41,591 nucleotides of DNA from Lachnospira sp. (GTDB lineage Bacteria; Bacillota; Clostridia; Lachnospirales; Lachnospiraceae): NCBI GenBank assembly GCA_017621205.1, contig JAGATQ010000041.1, positions 1 to 41,591 on the forward strand, in the 5' to 3' direction. The translations under genes were made by a program, and so were the position numbers. Of the stretch, positions 1-9,165 are shown in pieces. The notes beneath the pieces are model-generated. The model did no database searches. It was not told where the DNA came from and was given only the letters and a program-made list of their open reading frames with translations. Positions within the stretch are counted from its first letter, which is position 1, and every line of letters begins with the position of its first letter.

Positions 1-203
1 CTCCTTCATTCGAACCAGTTCAAAATAACACTTGGCTATCTTTTCCTGTCCTTTTTACTGTTTTTAGGTGTTGCTTTTTGCAACTGTTCCCATTCCTATC
101 ACTAGTAATTCCTTACTACTGATATCATGAAACTTTTTTGTCATTTTCAGGTTTGTCTTATTATTCAGTTATCAAGGTTTGGACCTAATGCTTAGAAGTC
201 CGA
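1..203. other. Gene-free left edge
   Basis: No open reading frame, tRNA or convincing terminator is visible here. On the minus strand, downstream of the two tRNA-Ser genes, a stretch around 160-180 reads like the 'TTGATAACTGAATAA' phrase often seen in clostridial rRNA leader or spacer DNA. This suggests, weakly, that an rRNA or further stable-RNA gene could lie just outside the window. Confidence 0.3.
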
Positions 204-292
204 CGGAGAAGGAGGGATTTGAACCCTCGCGCCGCTATTAACGACCTACTCCCTTTCCAGGGGAGCCCCTTCAGCCACTTGGGTACTTCTCC
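204..292 (-). tRNA. tRNA-Ser (GGA)
   Basis: The minus strand folds as a class II tRNA. A 7-bp acceptor stem (GGAGAAG with CTTCTCC) closes the molecule, the anticodon loop reads CTGGAAA with anticodon GGA, a long variable arm typical of serine tRNAs follows, and the T-loop GGTTCAAATCC is intact. The discriminator base is G. The CCA end is not encoded, so it must be added after transcription. It is co-transcribed with the tRNA-Ser(UGA) 36 bases upstream. Confidence 0.95.
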
Positions 293-304
293 AAGTATTA
301 GGGT

Positions 305-325
305 ATTGTGAGGCTTAATCACAAT
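305..325 (-). other. Hairpin between the two tRNA-Ser genes
   Basis: A 7-bp inverted repeat (ATTGTGA/TCACAAT) with a 7-base loop sits in the 36-base spacer between the two tRNAs. It has no T-run, so it is more likely a processing landmark in the joint precursor than a terminator. Confidence 0.4.
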
Positions 326-328
326 AAA

Positions 329-414
329 CGGAGAGGGTGGGATTCGAACCCACGTGCCCTTGCGGACAAACGGTTTTCAAGACCGCCTCGTTATGACCAC
401 TTCGATACCTCTCC
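329..414 (-). tRNA. tRNA-Ser (TGA)
   Basis: A second class II serine tRNA on the minus strand. Acceptor stem GGAGAGG pairs with its 3' partner, the anticodon loop reads CTTGAAA with anticodon UGA, and there is a long variable arm and an intact T-loop. The discriminator is G and no CCA is encoded. It lies directly downstream of a consensus promoter at 473-501, so it is the first gene of a two-tRNA transcript. Confidence 0.95.
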
Positions 415-472
415 ATGCTCGTATATCTACGATTCTATTCTGTTTCGTCATTTTCTGCCGACGACAAGAGTT

Positions 473-501
473 ATCATACCATTTTTGTTATAAACTGTCA
501 A
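473..501 (-). promoter_or_regulatory. Sigma-A promoter for the tRNA-Ser pair
   Basis: On the minus strand a perfect -35 TTGACA (496-501) is separated by 17 bases from -10 TATGAT (473-478). Predicted start is near 466, about 50 bases before tRNA-Ser(UGA). It fits a strong stable-RNA promoter. Confidence 0.85.
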
Positions 502-610
502 GCATTTTTTACAGGTTTTTTTATGTTTTAAAATTCCATGCTAAAAATGTAAAATACCCATTTCACTTTGTGTTAATCTTTCTGTAAATAATAGTATTTC
601 GTATGCCAAA

Positions 611-1315
611 TTATCGTATTGCATCTAAATATGCATTTGCAACAATCATATCCTCTGGTGTCGTTATCTTGATATTATGATAGTCTCCCATAATCACTGT
701 CACCTGATGTCTGCCATAACGCTCCAATACCATGGCATCATCTGTAATTGCTTTATCCTCCTGTTCAAACATCCGGTCATATGCAGAACGAATCAAATTA
801 TACGAAAAGCTTTGAGGCGTTTGAATCTGCCATAAAGTATTCCTGTCCGGTGTATCTAGGGCAATGCCTCCTTTGGACACCTGTTTTATCGTGTCTTTAA
901 CGGGAACTCCCACAATAACTGCCCCTTTTTCCTTAGCCGTATCGTAGGATGCCTCAATCATCGCTTGTGTGACAAAGGGTCTGGCACCATCATGAATCAT
1001 TACAACTCTTGCATCCTGTACTGCCTTTAACCCTTCATATACAGAATGATACCGCTCCTTACCTCCTGGCACAATTGCATGTACATGGTCAATATGATAA
1101 TAATCTACAATCATTTCCCTGCAGTAATCTATATCATCCTGTCCTGTTACAATTACAATATTACCGATGCCACTATCTGCAAAAGTTTTCAAGCTATAAT
1201 ATAACAACGGCTTTCCCTGCAAATCCATAAATTGTTTTGCTTTTGAAGACTGCATCCGGCTCCCCTGTCCTGCTGCTAAAACAATTGCCGTCGCATCCTG
1301 CATATTTTTCTGCAT
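611..1315 (-). CDS. ispD: 2-C-methyl-D-erythritol 4-phosphate cytidylyltransferase
   Basis: Transfers CMP from CTP to 2-C-methyl-D-erythritol 4-phosphate, the third step of the MEP (non-mevalonate) isoprenoid pathway, in the cytoplasm. The 234-residue protein has the normal family length. Visible motifs are the N-terminal nucleotide-binding LAAGQGSRM (about residues 13-21) with the following lysine, HDGARP (108-113), the DTPDRNTLWQIQTPQ substrate segment near 150-165 and TDDAM near 185. The start is preceded by GGAAGGG. It is the last protein gene of the minus-strand cluster, about 200 bases downstream of tsaD, so it may have its own weak promoter or be read through. No ispF fusion is present. 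Confidence 0.95.
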   Translation of the reverse strand: MQKNMQDATAIVLAAGQGSRMQSSKAKQFMDLQGKPLLYYSLKTFADSGIGNIVIVTGQDDIDYCREMIVDYYHIDHVHAIVPGGKERYHSVYEGLKAVQDARVVMIHDGARPFVTQAMIEASYDTAKEKGAVIVGVPVKDTIKQVSKGGIALDTPDRNTLWQIQTPQSFSYNLIRSAYDRMFEQEDKAITDDAMVLERYGRHQVTVIMGDYHNIKITTPEDMIVANAYLDAIR

Positions 1316-1510
1316 ATTATGAACCCTTCCTATAACCTGTTACCTATATTTCCCATATGGTCAACAAAAAAACTCATTCACTTTATTTATATTTATGTAA
1401 TATTTTTATAACTATATATAGTTTCTATGTATGTAATGTTACTATATTACATCTAGTTTCTATGCATCTCAGTTTTTATGTATCGATCGCCTATATCAGT
1501 TTCGCAACTG

Positions 1511-2557
1511 CTATCGTTGCCCAATCTTCAGATTTGGTACTGCATTTAAATCTAAACCATGCCTTGTCCCTTTTATATACTCATAATAACCTGCCACTCC
1601 AATCATAGCAGCATTGTCGGTACAAAAAATCGGAGAAGGATGAAAAAATATCTTCCCCTGCTCCTCACATGACTGCTGCATCGCTCTTTGCAGAGAACTG
1701 TTAGCGGCCACTCCCCCTGCAATAGCAACCTTATCAATGTGGTAATTATGTGCCGCTAGCATTGTACGCTCAACCAATACATCAATAACAGCCTGTTGAA
1801 AGGATGCAGCAATATCTGCCCGGTTTGGTTCCACACCCTTCATGTGACATTGGTTAATATAATTAAGCACAGCAGATTTTAGCCCGCTAAAACTAAAATC
1901 ATAGGGAGCACCTTCTATCTTACCCCTAGGAAAAGGAATTGCCTCTGCATCCCCTTCCTTTGCCAGAGCATCCACCTTAGGTCCCCCCGGGTAACCTAAG
2001 CCGATGGCCCTTGCTACCTTATCAAATGCTTCTCCTGCTGCATCATCATGTGTCATTCCAATAATTTCATAGACACCGTAATCTTCCACCCGCACCAGAT
2101 GAGAATGTCCCCCTGACGCAACAAGGCATAGAAACGGCGGCTGAAGCTCTTGATGCTCAATATAATTAGCAGAAATATGACCTTCAATATGATGTACTCC
2201 AACCAATGGAATATCCCTAGCATAACAGATTGCTTTTGCTTCTGCTACTCCTACCAGCAGTGCACCCACAAGCCCCGGGCCATAAGTAACTGCCACCGCA
2301 TCCAAATCCTCTAGTGAACAACCAGCATCTAAAAGTGCCTTTTCTATTACCTGATTAATCTTTTCTATGTGCTTTCTGGATGCAATCTCTGGAACTACAC
2401 CACCATATAGCGTATGTAACGCAATCTGGGAAGAAATGACATTGGATAATATCTGCCTCCCATTTTTAACAACTGCCGCTGCAGTTTCATCACAGGATGA
2501 TTCTATTCCCAGTATGTATATATCACTCTTTTGTTTTCGGGAAACCTTCTCTTCCAT
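1511..2557 (-). CDS. tsaD: tRNA N6-adenosine threonylcarbamoyltransferase TsaD
   Basis: Catalytic ASKHA-fold subunit of the t6A synthase. It moves the threonylcarbamoyl group from TC-AMP to A37 of ANN-decoding tRNAs, working with TsaB and TsaE, which are encoded upstream in the same cluster. Motifs seen: GIESSCDET near residues 17-25, [15 protein letters not shown], the metal-ligand HHIEGH, a glycine-rich SGGHSHL and the C-terminal CTDNAAMIG aspartate motif. A longer frame opens at 2611, but that start has no ribosome site; the ATG at 2557 is followed directly by the normal lead-in to the domain and gives 348 residues, the usual family length. Its ribosome site is weak (GAGAG), so the start is likely rather than certain. 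Confidence 0.95.
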   Translation of the reverse strand: MEEKVSRKQKSDIYILGIESSCDETAAAVVKNGRQILSNVISSQIALHTLYGGVVPEIASRKHIEKINQVIEKALLDAGCSLEDLDAVAVTYGPGLVGALLVGVAEAKAICYARDIPLVGVHHIEGHISANYIEHQELQPPFLCLVASGGHSHLVRVEDYGVYEIIGMTHDDAAGEAFDKVARAIGLGYPGGPKVDALAKEGDAEAIPFPRGKIEGAPYDFSFSGLKSAVLNYINQCHMKGVEPNRADIAASFQQAVIDVLVERTMLAAHNYHIDKVAIAGGVAANSSLQRAMQQSCEEQGKIFFHPSPIFCTDNAAMIGVAGYYEYIKGTRHGLDLNAVPNLKIGQR

Positions 2558-2689
2558 TTTTACTCTCTTTTCTATATAAAAATAATATTTAGCTACTGAA
2601 GCTTGACACATACAAAATTCTATTCAGAGCAGATACCCCTTATTATTCATAAAAGCTACTGTCTAAACGCTCCGCTCCACACATTGATA

Positions 2690-3283
2690 TTATTTCTTCT
2701 CAATCGATTGTGGCTGTTGTGTATCCTGCCAGCCTAAAATCTTCCAATGCTCCTCGTCATCCTGAACCAGAATATAGGTCTGTGATTGTTTCGGATACTC
2801 ATTGCCATAACGAAGAGTATAGGTAACATCTACCATTGCTGCTTGTTTCCCATCTACTTCACCATACTCTATCTGGCTGGCTTCCATCAGCTTAAAGCTC
2901 GTTATTTTGTGGTCATCTTTACCAGATTCCTCCATCTCTTTATTCAGGGCATTTATCTGGTTTTGCTCTGTGTTATTAATATCTTCTGCCAATTCCTTAT
3001 CATATAGCTTACGCATCTGCCTTACCATATTTTTAAGGTCATCCTCCTTAAGCTTCTGGTTATATACACAGCTTAACATCTCGCTGTAAAGCTTAACTAC
3101 ATCCCTCGGAGAATGTGGATATTCCTTTTCCAAATCATATAACAGCAACCTGTCAATCTCTTTCAACTCATGATTCTTAAGGCTTTTGACATTACGTTGG
3201 GCCACATAAGCATATCCACCTAACAATAAAATACATATAAATATGACAAGTACAACTGTTTTTACCATCTTTGATTCTTTCAT
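2690..3283 (-). CDS. Membrane-anchored protein of unknown function (DUF6715-like)
   Basis: A 197-residue protein with one hydrophobic segment near residues 8-25 and a charged extracytoplasmic part. The tail (residues about 140-190) looks like a small beta-rich domain ending in a 'HWKILGWQDT' type motif, as in NTF2-like or DUF6715-type lachnospiral proteins; this family assignment is from memory and uncertain. The start at 3283 is preferred because AGAGGTG lies 6 bases before it, while the ATG at 3289 abuts the same site with no spacing. A longer frame reaching 3343 would overlap rnz. It follows rnz by 22 bases, so the two are co-transcribed. Confidence 0.7.
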   Translation of the reverse strand: MKESKMVKTVVLVIFICILLLGGYAYVAQRNVKSLKNHELKEIDRLLLYDLEKEYPHSPRDVVKLYSEMLSCVYNQKLKEDDLKNMVRQMRKLYDKELAEDINNTEQNQINALNKEMEESGKDDHKITSFKLMEASQIEYGEVDGKQAAMVDVTYTLRYGNEYPKQSQTYILVQDDEEHWKILGWQDTQQPQSIEKK

Positions 3284-3305
3284 CAGCATCACCTCTTTAA
3301 ATAAC

Positions 3306-4217
3306 CTATACATCCTCAAAATCCAGTTCCACCGTTTTACCATCTTTACCTAAACAGGTATTTGGAAAAATTGCTCTAACCTTATCTAAATATTGTTCTG
3401 GGTGTACCAATGACGGACTATAATGCGTCAGCCACATCTGCTTGGGATTGGCACGCTTGGCAAGCTCTGCCGCTTCATAAAAGGTCATATGCTTATGCTC
3501 CTTTGCATTGGCAAGCTTCTCCTCCTCGCCATACATTCCCTCACAGATAAACAAATCTGCCTCTTTTGCATATTGGGCAATAATAGGTACTGGCCTGGTA
3601 TCTGTACAGTAAGTCAAGCTTAATCCCTTTCTCTTGGGTCCAAGAACCATATCAGGAGTATAGATATGTTCCCCCTCTGTTATCGTGTTACCTTTTTGTA
3701 ATGGATTCCAGTAACAGAGCGGAATTCCTAATTCTTTCGCTCTTTGCGCATCAAACCGCCCCTGCCTTGCCAGCCGGATACGGTAACCATAGCACACTAC
3801 ATTGTGCTGCACGCGAAAAGCATCAATCTGCAATCCTAACAAATCAAGTGTCTGTTCCTTTCCAGTCAACTCAATAAATCGAATAGGGAAAGGCAATTCC
3901 GGAGCAACAACCCGCAAAGCAGTTACCACACGTTCCAATCCTTTGGGTCCTACCAACGTCAACGGCGCTGTCCGGTCAGCATTGCCCATTGTGAGTAATA
4001 AACCAGGCAGTCCACTAATGTGATCACCATGAAAATGAGTAAAACAGATAACATCAATCGGTTTAAAGCTCCAACCCTTCTCCCGGACTGCAATCTGTGT
4101 CCCCTCCCCACAATCAATCATCACGGTGCTACCATTATATCGAACCATAAGTGATGTCAGCCACCGATACGGCAGCGGCATCATTCCTCCACATCCCAAC
4201 AGGCATATATCCAACAT
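3306..4217 (-). CDS. rnz: Ribonuclease Z
   Basis: Zinc endonuclease of the metallo-beta-lactamase fold that trims the 3' trailer of tRNA precursors. The 303-residue protein has the short-form RNase Z length. The zinc signature HFHGDH is at residues 61-66, an upstream DCGEGTQ loop is at 35-41, and conserved downstream histidines appear in the HMTFYEA and LTHYSPS segments. Both tRNA-Ser genes in this window lack an encoded CCA, the kind of precursor this enzyme processes, although no special link between them is implied. It lies in the t6A cluster on the minus strand. Confidence 0.93.
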   Translation of the reverse strand: MLDICLLGCGGMMPLPYRWLTSLMVRYNGSTVMIDCGEGTQIAVREKGWSFKPIDVICFTHFHGDHISGLPGLLLTMGNADRTAPLTLVGPKGLERVVTALRVVAPELPFPIRFIELTGKEQTLDLLGLQIDAFRVQHNVVCYGYRIRLARQGRFDAQRAKELGIPLCYWNPLQKGNTITEGEHIYTPDMVLGPKRKGLSLTYCTDTRPVPIIAQYAKEADLFICEGMYGEEEKLANAKEHKHMTFYEAAELAKRANPKQMWLTHYSPSLVHPEQYLDKVRAIFPNTCLGKDGKTVELDFEDV

Positions 4218-4347
4218 CTTCTTGTCCTCATACTTCCTTATCCCAATATATGGATTCAGTATAGCATATTTTGGAAAACAAAGAAACCCAATATCTTACA
4301 ATTTCACGGTAAATAGCATTGCCTTAGCTGATGAAAATAATAGTTTA

Positions 4348-4569
4348 TTAAATTAATTCCTTAGTATCTGAAATTGCTGGTGCCAATTGGAATTGTGCGG
4401 TCCAGCTATCATAACATTTCTCACACAGCACAATGCTATGACGCTGTCCATCTTTCTTAGAAAAAAAACCCCAATCCTTCTCGATTGTTAAAAAGTCCTT
4501 CTTAACCACTCCCCCCTCTACAATATATTCCTCACCGCAACAATTACAGCGAATCACTTTTGTCTCCAT
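4348..4569 (-). CDS. Small zinc-ribbon protein, unknown function
   Basis: A 73-residue cytoplasmic protein with two CxxC pairs: CNCC at residues 9-12 and CEKC near residues 50-53. Spacing and the charged middle suggest a zinc ribbon or treble clef. I do not recognise a named family. A ribosome site (AAGGAGAAA) precedes the ATG. It lies between the terminator after rimI (4597-4624) and rnz, so it begins after that hairpin and may rely on read-through or a promoter I cannot see. Confidence 0.7.
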   Translation of the reverse strand: METKVIRCNCCGEEYIVEGGVVKKDFLTIEKDWGFFSKKDGQRHSIVLCEKCYDSWTAQFQLAPAISDTKELI

Positions 4570-4596
4570 ATTTTTTCTCCTTTATCTCAACTCAAA

Positions 4597-4624
4597 AAAG
4601 TTGTCCTGTAAATAAGACAACTTT
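4597..4624 (-). terminator. Rho-independent terminator after rimI
   Basis: A perfect 9-bp stem (AAAGTTGTC / GACAACTTT) with a 10-base loop is followed on the minus strand by a TTTTTT run. It lies 43 bases after the rimI stop codon and partly separates the tsaE-tsaB-rimI genes from rnz and tsaD. Confidence 0.8.
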
Positions 4625-4666
4625 ATTATAAAAAATATCTTAAAGAAATCCTAGTGGTAAATGTTG

Positions 4667-5122
4667 TTATTCCTCAGTAATATTTTTCATCATAACAATC
4701 GCATCCTCACAGGGATTCGTATAGTAATTTTTACGAATATTAATTGTTTCAAAACCCAGAGACTCATACATATGTTTCGCATATAAATTGCTATTACGTA
4801 CCTCTAAATGAATTGTCTTAATCCCAAGCTTTCTTGCCACAACCAATATTCCCTGCATCAACGCATTGCCTATCCGGTTCTTCTGATATTCCGGCAACAC
4901 GGCAATATGCGTGATATCTGCCGAATCTATAAATTGAATCAGCCCCACGAAGCCTACCAGCTTTCCTTCGCATTCTGCCACTAAATAATGATTATCCATG
5001 TAACGAAATAAATCTTCAAAATCCTGTTTGCTCCATGGATTCTGAATACATTGCTCATCAATATAGACAACCCGCTCACAATCCTCAGCTGTCATTGGTC
5101 TCAATGTAAATTCCTTGCTCAT
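4667..5122 (-). CDS. rimI: Ribosomal-protein-alanine N-acetyltransferase RimI
   Basis: GNAT-fold acetyltransferase that in well studied bacteria acetylates the N-terminal alanine of ribosomal protein S18. The protein has 151 residues, the usual length. The N-terminal part carries the RPMTAEDC / ENPWSKQDF-like substrate region (here IQNPWSKQDF near 27-36), followed by the acetyl-CoA motif A 'VLPEYQKNRIGNAL' near 76-90 and a C-terminal YESLGFE segment. It starts 7 bases after tsaB, a neighbour pairing that is conserved across Bacillota, which supports the RimI name over other GNAT proteins. Confidence 0.9.
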   Translation of the reverse strand: MSKEFTLRPMTAEDCERVVYIDEQCIQNPWSKQDFEDLFRYMDNHYLVAECEGKLVGFVGLIQFIDSADITHIAVLPEYQKNRIGNALMQGILVVARKLGIKTIHLEVRNSNLYAKHMYESLGFETINIRKNYYTNPCEDAIVMMKNITEE

Positions 5123-5129
5123 CAGTATC

Positions 5130-5858
5130 TCATCCTTTTACACGTTCTTCTAGCTGTTGTCTTTTCTTTGCTTCTTCACGTTCCCGTTCTGCTTGGGATA
5201 ACCTTAAATATTCCGGTGCATATATATCTGCTGATATACTCTTCCCCATTTCTAATAAAGCTGCTCCTCTGACTGCAATCGCTGCCGCACTCTGCAAATT
5301 CTGATGGGGTTCGGCAAACCTATACGGAAGTGTTAATGCAGCAACAAGTTGTTCCTTATATACTGATACACCATCACCTAAAAACACTATCTTCTTCCCA
5401 ATTGCTGTTACTCTCTCAATCAATTCATCGATTGATATCACCGTCTGTTCCAAAACAGGATGAAAATCATCCTCAAAGGAATAAATACCAGTATACACCT
5501 GATTTCTTCTGGCATCCATCAGAGGACAAACCAAAGCATCCGAACCGGCAAAACGATAAGAAAGTCCGTCAAGCGTCGGAACCGGAAGCAAAGGAAGCTT
5601 AAGTGCCAATCCCAATCCCTTGGCAGTAGCCCCTCCAATCCGAAGTCCGGTAAAGGAACCGGGCCCCGATGCCACGGCAATCGCTGTCAAATCATCTTTT
5701 TTCGTTTCTGTCATTGACATTATCTCATCAATCATTGGAAGCAATGTCTGAGAATGGGTCTTCTTATAATTAACAGAATATTCCGCCCGAATTACTCCAT
5801 CAACATAAAGAGCAACACTGGCAACCAAACCCGAACTATCTATTCCTAATATCGTCAT
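5130..5858 (-). CDS. tsaB: tRNA threonylcarbamoyl adenosine modification protein TsaB
   Basis: Inactive ASKHA-fold partner of TsaD. It forms the TsaB-TsaD heterodimer needed for t6A tRNA modification and is a scaffold rather than a catalyst. The N-terminus MTILGIDSSG, the conserved SGPGSFTGLRIG segment near residues 64-75 and the LPTLDGL-like 'PVPTLDGLSY' are visible. At 242 residues it has the usual length, with a charged C-terminal tail rich in Glu, Arg and Lys. It lies between tsaE and rimI in the classic tsaE-tsaB-rimI order. Confidence 0.93.
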   Translation of the reverse strand: MTILGIDSSGLVASVALYVDGVIRAEYSVNYKKTHSQTLLPMIDEIMSMTETKKDDLTAIAVASGPGSFTGLRIGGATAKGLGLALKLPLLPVPTLDGLSYRFAGSDALVCPLMDARRNQVYTGIYSFEDDFHPVLEQTVISIDELIERVTAIGKKIVFLGDGVSVYKEQLVAALTLPYRFAEPHQNLQSAAAIAVRGAALLEMGKSISADIYAPEYLRLSQAEREREEAKKRQQLEERVKG

Positions 5859-5969
5859 ATTATCTCAACCTTTCTCCCCTGTAACGCAATTGATTGGGGT
5901 AACCTATGGCTCCGAACAAGCAATGCACCAAAGTCCTGAAACATCAGAACCAATAGCAACGCCGGACAT

Positions 5970-6389
5970 TTAAGCAATCGTTATACGCCGGTAATCGAAT
6001 CCCTTTTCCAAATCTTTCTCGATAGTTATCACCCGCCGCCGTTTAGGCAAAATATCCTCAATCAGATTTGCCCATTCAATAAAGCTTACACCATCACCAT
6101 AGATATAGTCCTCATAACCAATTTCTTCCATTTCTTCCACATCACTGATACGGTAGACATCAAAATGGTAAAGAGGAAGTCTTCCTTCCTCATATACCTG
6201 CACAATGGTAAAGGTCGGGCTTGTAATCGGCTCTGTAATTCCTAAGCCACTGGCAAACCCCTTAGTAAACACTGTCTTTCCGACACCTAAATCCCCAACC
6301 AGACAAAAGACATCCCCTGCTGCTGCCTGTTCTCCAAGGGAAAATCCAAGCTGATAGGTATCCTGCTCTGATGTACTCTCCACGACCAT
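5970..6389 (-). CDS. tsaE: tRNA threonylcarbamoyladenosine biosynthesis ATPase TsaE
   Basis: P-loop ATPase that regenerates the TsaB-TsaD complex during t6A formation. The Walker A motif GDLGVGKT is at about residues 32-39, followed by SPTFTIVQVYE and the FHVDVYRI-type 'YHFDVYRISD'; a 'FIEWANLIEDILP' segment lies near residue 105. At 139 residues it is slightly short but within family range. It is separated from tex by 37 bases and from tsaB by 111 bases that contain no gene, so all are probably in one transcript. Confidence 0.93.
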   Translation of the reverse strand: MVVESTSEQDTYQLGFSLGEQAAAGDVFCLVGDLGVGKTVFTKGFASGLGITEPITSPTFTIVQVYEEGRLPLYHFDVYRISDVEEMEEIGYEDYIYGDGVSFIEWANLIEDILPKRRRVITIEKDLEKGFDYRRITIA

Positions 6390-6426
6390 ATTCTGCTCCT
6401 TTTTCTTTACCTTGTCATGTCATCGC

Positions 6427-8571
6427 TTATAATATCATTGTTAATTGAATGCGTTTCTTTGCAGTATCCACACTCATTACCTTGACGTCCACAATATCGC
6501 CAACCCTCACTACATCCAGTGGATGTTTCACAAACTTTTTATCTGTCAGTTGCGAAATATGTACCAGTCCATCCTGATGTACACCAATATCAACGAAGGC
6601 TCCAAAATCAATGACATTGCGCACTGTTCCTTTTAATACCATGCCTTCCTCTAAGTCTTTCATCTCCATGACATCAGTACGAAGAATTGGCCCTGGCATC
6701 TCATCCCTTGGGTCTCTCGCCGGCTTAATAAGCTCCTCAACAATATCGTCTAAGGTCAGCTCTCCGATAGATAATTGCTCTGCCAATTTTTTTCGATTAC
6801 CAAGCTGTTTTTTTAATCCCCCCAAGCCACCTGCTCCGATATCCTCTTTCGTATATCCTGCCTGTTTAAGCAAAGCTTTTGCTGCCTCATAGGATTCTGG
6901 ATGTACACTGGTAGCGTCCAAAGGATTGTCCCCTCCCGCAATACGCATAAAACCGGCACACTGCTCGTATGCCTTTGGTCCAAGCTTTGCCACCTTTAAC
7001 AATTGCCTGCGATTTGTGAAACGTCCGTGTTCCTCCCGATAAGTCACAATATTTTTTGCAATTGTCTTAGTAATACCAGAAATATATTCAAGCAACGAAG
7101 CAGACGCCGTATTCAAATCCACACCAACCCGGTTCACACAGCTCTCCACCACACCAGTCAGAGCTTCTGAAAGCTTCTTCTGGTTCATGTCGTGCTGATA
7201 CTGTCCCACACCAATTGCTTTGGGATCAATCTTAACCAATTCTGCCAATGGATCCTGCAAGCGTCTGGCAATAGACGCAGCACTACGCTGTCCCACATCA
7301 AAGTTAGGAAACTCCTCCGTTGCAAGCTTGCTTGCAGAGTATACGGAAGCTCCAGCTTCATTGACAATAATATATTGTACCTGCTCCGGAATCTCCTTTA
7401 GCAGTTCCACAATCACCTGCTCCGATTCCCTTGAGGCAGTACCATTTCCGACTGAAATCAAAGAAATATTGTATTTTTTAATTAGTTCATGAACCTTCTT
7501 TTTCGCTGCCTCCACCTTAAACTGTGGGGCAGTAGGATAGACTACAACTGTGTCTAATACCTTGCCTGTCTCATCCACCACTGCAAGCTTACATCCGGTA
7601 CGAAACGCAGGATCCCAGCCGAGCACCACCCGCCCCGTTATCGGTGGCTGCATCAAAAGCTGTTCTAAATTCTTGCCAAAGACGGTAATCGCCCCATCCT
7701 CCGCTTTCTCTGTCAGCTCATTACGAATCTCCCGTTCAATGGCTGGAGCAATCAGACGGGTATAGCTATCCTTTATTGCTTCTTCGATGATTGCATCCGT
7801 ATTGGGGTTCTCCTTGCGCATCACATGATTCTTGAGATAGCGGACAATTTTGTCCTCCTCCATGAAAAGCTTTACAGATAGGAATTTCTCTTTCTCACCG
7901 CGGTTAATGGCAAGTATCTGATGTCCCACCAATTTATTTATCGGAGAAGAAAAATCATAATACGTTTCGTATACTGATTCTGCCTCAGCATCCTTAGCTG
8001 ATACAATCAATTCTCCTTCTTTGATTGTAGTGTTGCGAATATAGGTCCTGTAACTTGCCTCGTCAGATATCATCTCCGCAATAATATCCATTGCACCCTG
8101 AACCGCCTCCTCCACCGTTGCAACTTCCTTCTCCTCCGAAAGAAATGCTACTGCTGCTTCAAAAGCAGGTTCGGCAAGCTTCTGCTTTACAATCATCTGT
8201 GCAAGCTCCATAAGGCCCTTCTCCTTGGCAATCATAGCCCTTGTCCGACGTTTCGGACGGTACGGACGATATAAATCCTCCACCATCACCAGTGTTTCAG
8301 CCGCCATTATTTTCTCTTTAAGCTCATCCGTCAGCTTCTCCTGTTCTCGGATGCTCTCTATTACCTGCTGCTTTCTTTCCTCCAGATTGCGAAGATAGGT
8401 CAGCCGCTCCATCAAACTGCGAAGCTGTTCATCATTTAAATTATCCGTCACATCTTTTCTGTAACGGGCAATAAATGGAATCGTATTTCCCTCATCAATC
8501 AACCTTACCGCCGCATCTACCTGTTCCAGCCGCACAGCAAGCTCCTGAGCAATTATCTGATTTATATTCAT
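6427..8571 (-). CDS. Tex-family RNA-binding transcription accessory protein
   Basis: A 714-residue cytoplasmic Tex/YhgF protein. The family binds RNA and transcription complexes; its precise role in Clostridia is unclear. In order it shows an N-terminal helical HTH-like region with the IPFIARYRKDVT motif, a YqgF-like RNase H fold in the middle (near GWDPAFRTGCKLAVVD, about 317-332), a helix-hairpin-helix region (near LNTASASLLEYISGI) and a C-terminal S1 domain (about 640-714, GMVLKGTVRNVIDFGAFVDIGVH). Length is normal. The gene lies 100 bases downstream of the comEB-like gene and just before tsaE. Confidence 0.93.
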   Translation of the reverse strand: MNINQIIAQELAVRLEQVDAAVRLIDEGNTIPFIARYRKDVTDNLNDEQLRSLMERLTYLRNLEERKQQVIESIREQEKLTDELKEKIMAAETLVMVEDLYRPYRPKRRTRAMIAKEKGLMELAQMIVKQKLAEPAFEAAVAFLSEEKEVATVEEAVQGAMDIIAEMISDEASYRTYIRNTTIKEGELIVSAKDAEAESVYETYYDFSSPINKLVGHQILAINRGEKEKFLSVKLFMEEDKIVRYLKNHVMRKENPNTDAIIEEAIKDSYTRLIAPAIEREIRNELTEKAEDGAITVFGKNLEQLLMQPPITGRVVLGWDPAFRTGCKLAVVDETGKVLDTVVVYPTAPQFKVEAAKKKVHELIKKYNISLISVGNGTASRESEQVIVELLKEIPEQVQYIIVNEAGASVYSASKLATEEFPNFDVGQRSAASIARRLQDPLAELVKIDPKAIGVGQYQHDMNQKKLSEALTGVVESCVNRVGVDLNTASASLLEYISGITKTIAKNIVTYREEHGRFTNRRQLLKVAKLGPKAYEQCAGFMRIAGGDNPLDATSVHPESYEAAKALLKQAGYTKEDIGAGGLGGLKKQLGNRKKLAEQLSIGELTLDDIVEELIKPARDPRDEMPGPILRTDVMEMKDLEEGMVLKGTVRNVIDFGAFVDIGVHQDGLVHISQLTDKKFVKHPLDVVRVGDIVDVKVMSVDTAKKRIQLTMIL

Positions 8572-8671
8572 GGATGTATCCTCTTTCTACTATCATTGTA
8601 AGATTACTTTATCTCCTCAAACACGTTTCCCGTCCTCTAACTTTTGTAGAAGCTTCCTTTCATTCTACTCA

Positions 8672-9151
8672 CTAAACCCCCAATACAAGCTCCTTGCCTT
8701 CCGGCTCATATTGTCGGTAACTTACCCCTGCCATATCAAACATCTTTTTGGAAGCAATTGTTGCAACAGAATTGGCATATTTATCACTGATATAAATTAC
8801 TTCCTTAATTCCTTTTTGAATAATTGCCTTCGCACATTCATTACAGGGAAACAGAGTCACATACAATCTTGCTCCCCTTAACGCCCCTCCATTGTAATTC
8901 AAAATAGCATTCAGCTCCGCATGGCAGACATAAACATATTTTGTATCTAATGCATCTCCTTCCCGCTCCCAAGGCATATCATCATCCTCACAGCCAATCG
9001 GCATTCCGTTATAGCCAACAGACAAAATCTTATTATGCTCGTCCACAATACAGGCTCCTACCTGTGTGTGATTATCCTTACTCCTCTGAGCAGAAAGCAT
9101 GGCAATTCCCATAAAATACTGATCCCATGTAATATAATCCTGTCGCTTCAT
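8672..9151 (-). CDS. Deoxycytidylate deaminase (ComEB-like)
   Basis: Zinc-dependent deaminase that should convert dCMP to dUMP for thymidylate synthesis. The 159-residue protein carries the zinc/catalytic motifs CHAE at residues 76-79 and PCNEC at 102-106, plus VGACIVD and GYNGMP segments that match the dCMP deaminase/ComEB group rather than cytidine or tRNA deaminases. In Bacillus the homologue lies in the comE operon, but no competence genes are near here. The start follows the secreted protein's stop by 14 bases with a GGAGG site, so the two are co-transcribed. Confidence 0.9.
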   Translation of the reverse strand: MKRQDYITWDQYFMGIAMLSAQRSKDNHTQVGACIVDEHNKILSVGYNGMPIGCEDDDMPWEREGDALDTKYVYVCHAELNAILNYNGGALRGARLYVTLFPCNECAKAIIQKGIKEVIYISDKYANSVATIASKKMFDMAGVSYRQYEPEGKELVLGV

Positions 9152-9165
9152 CTCCTACCTCCACA

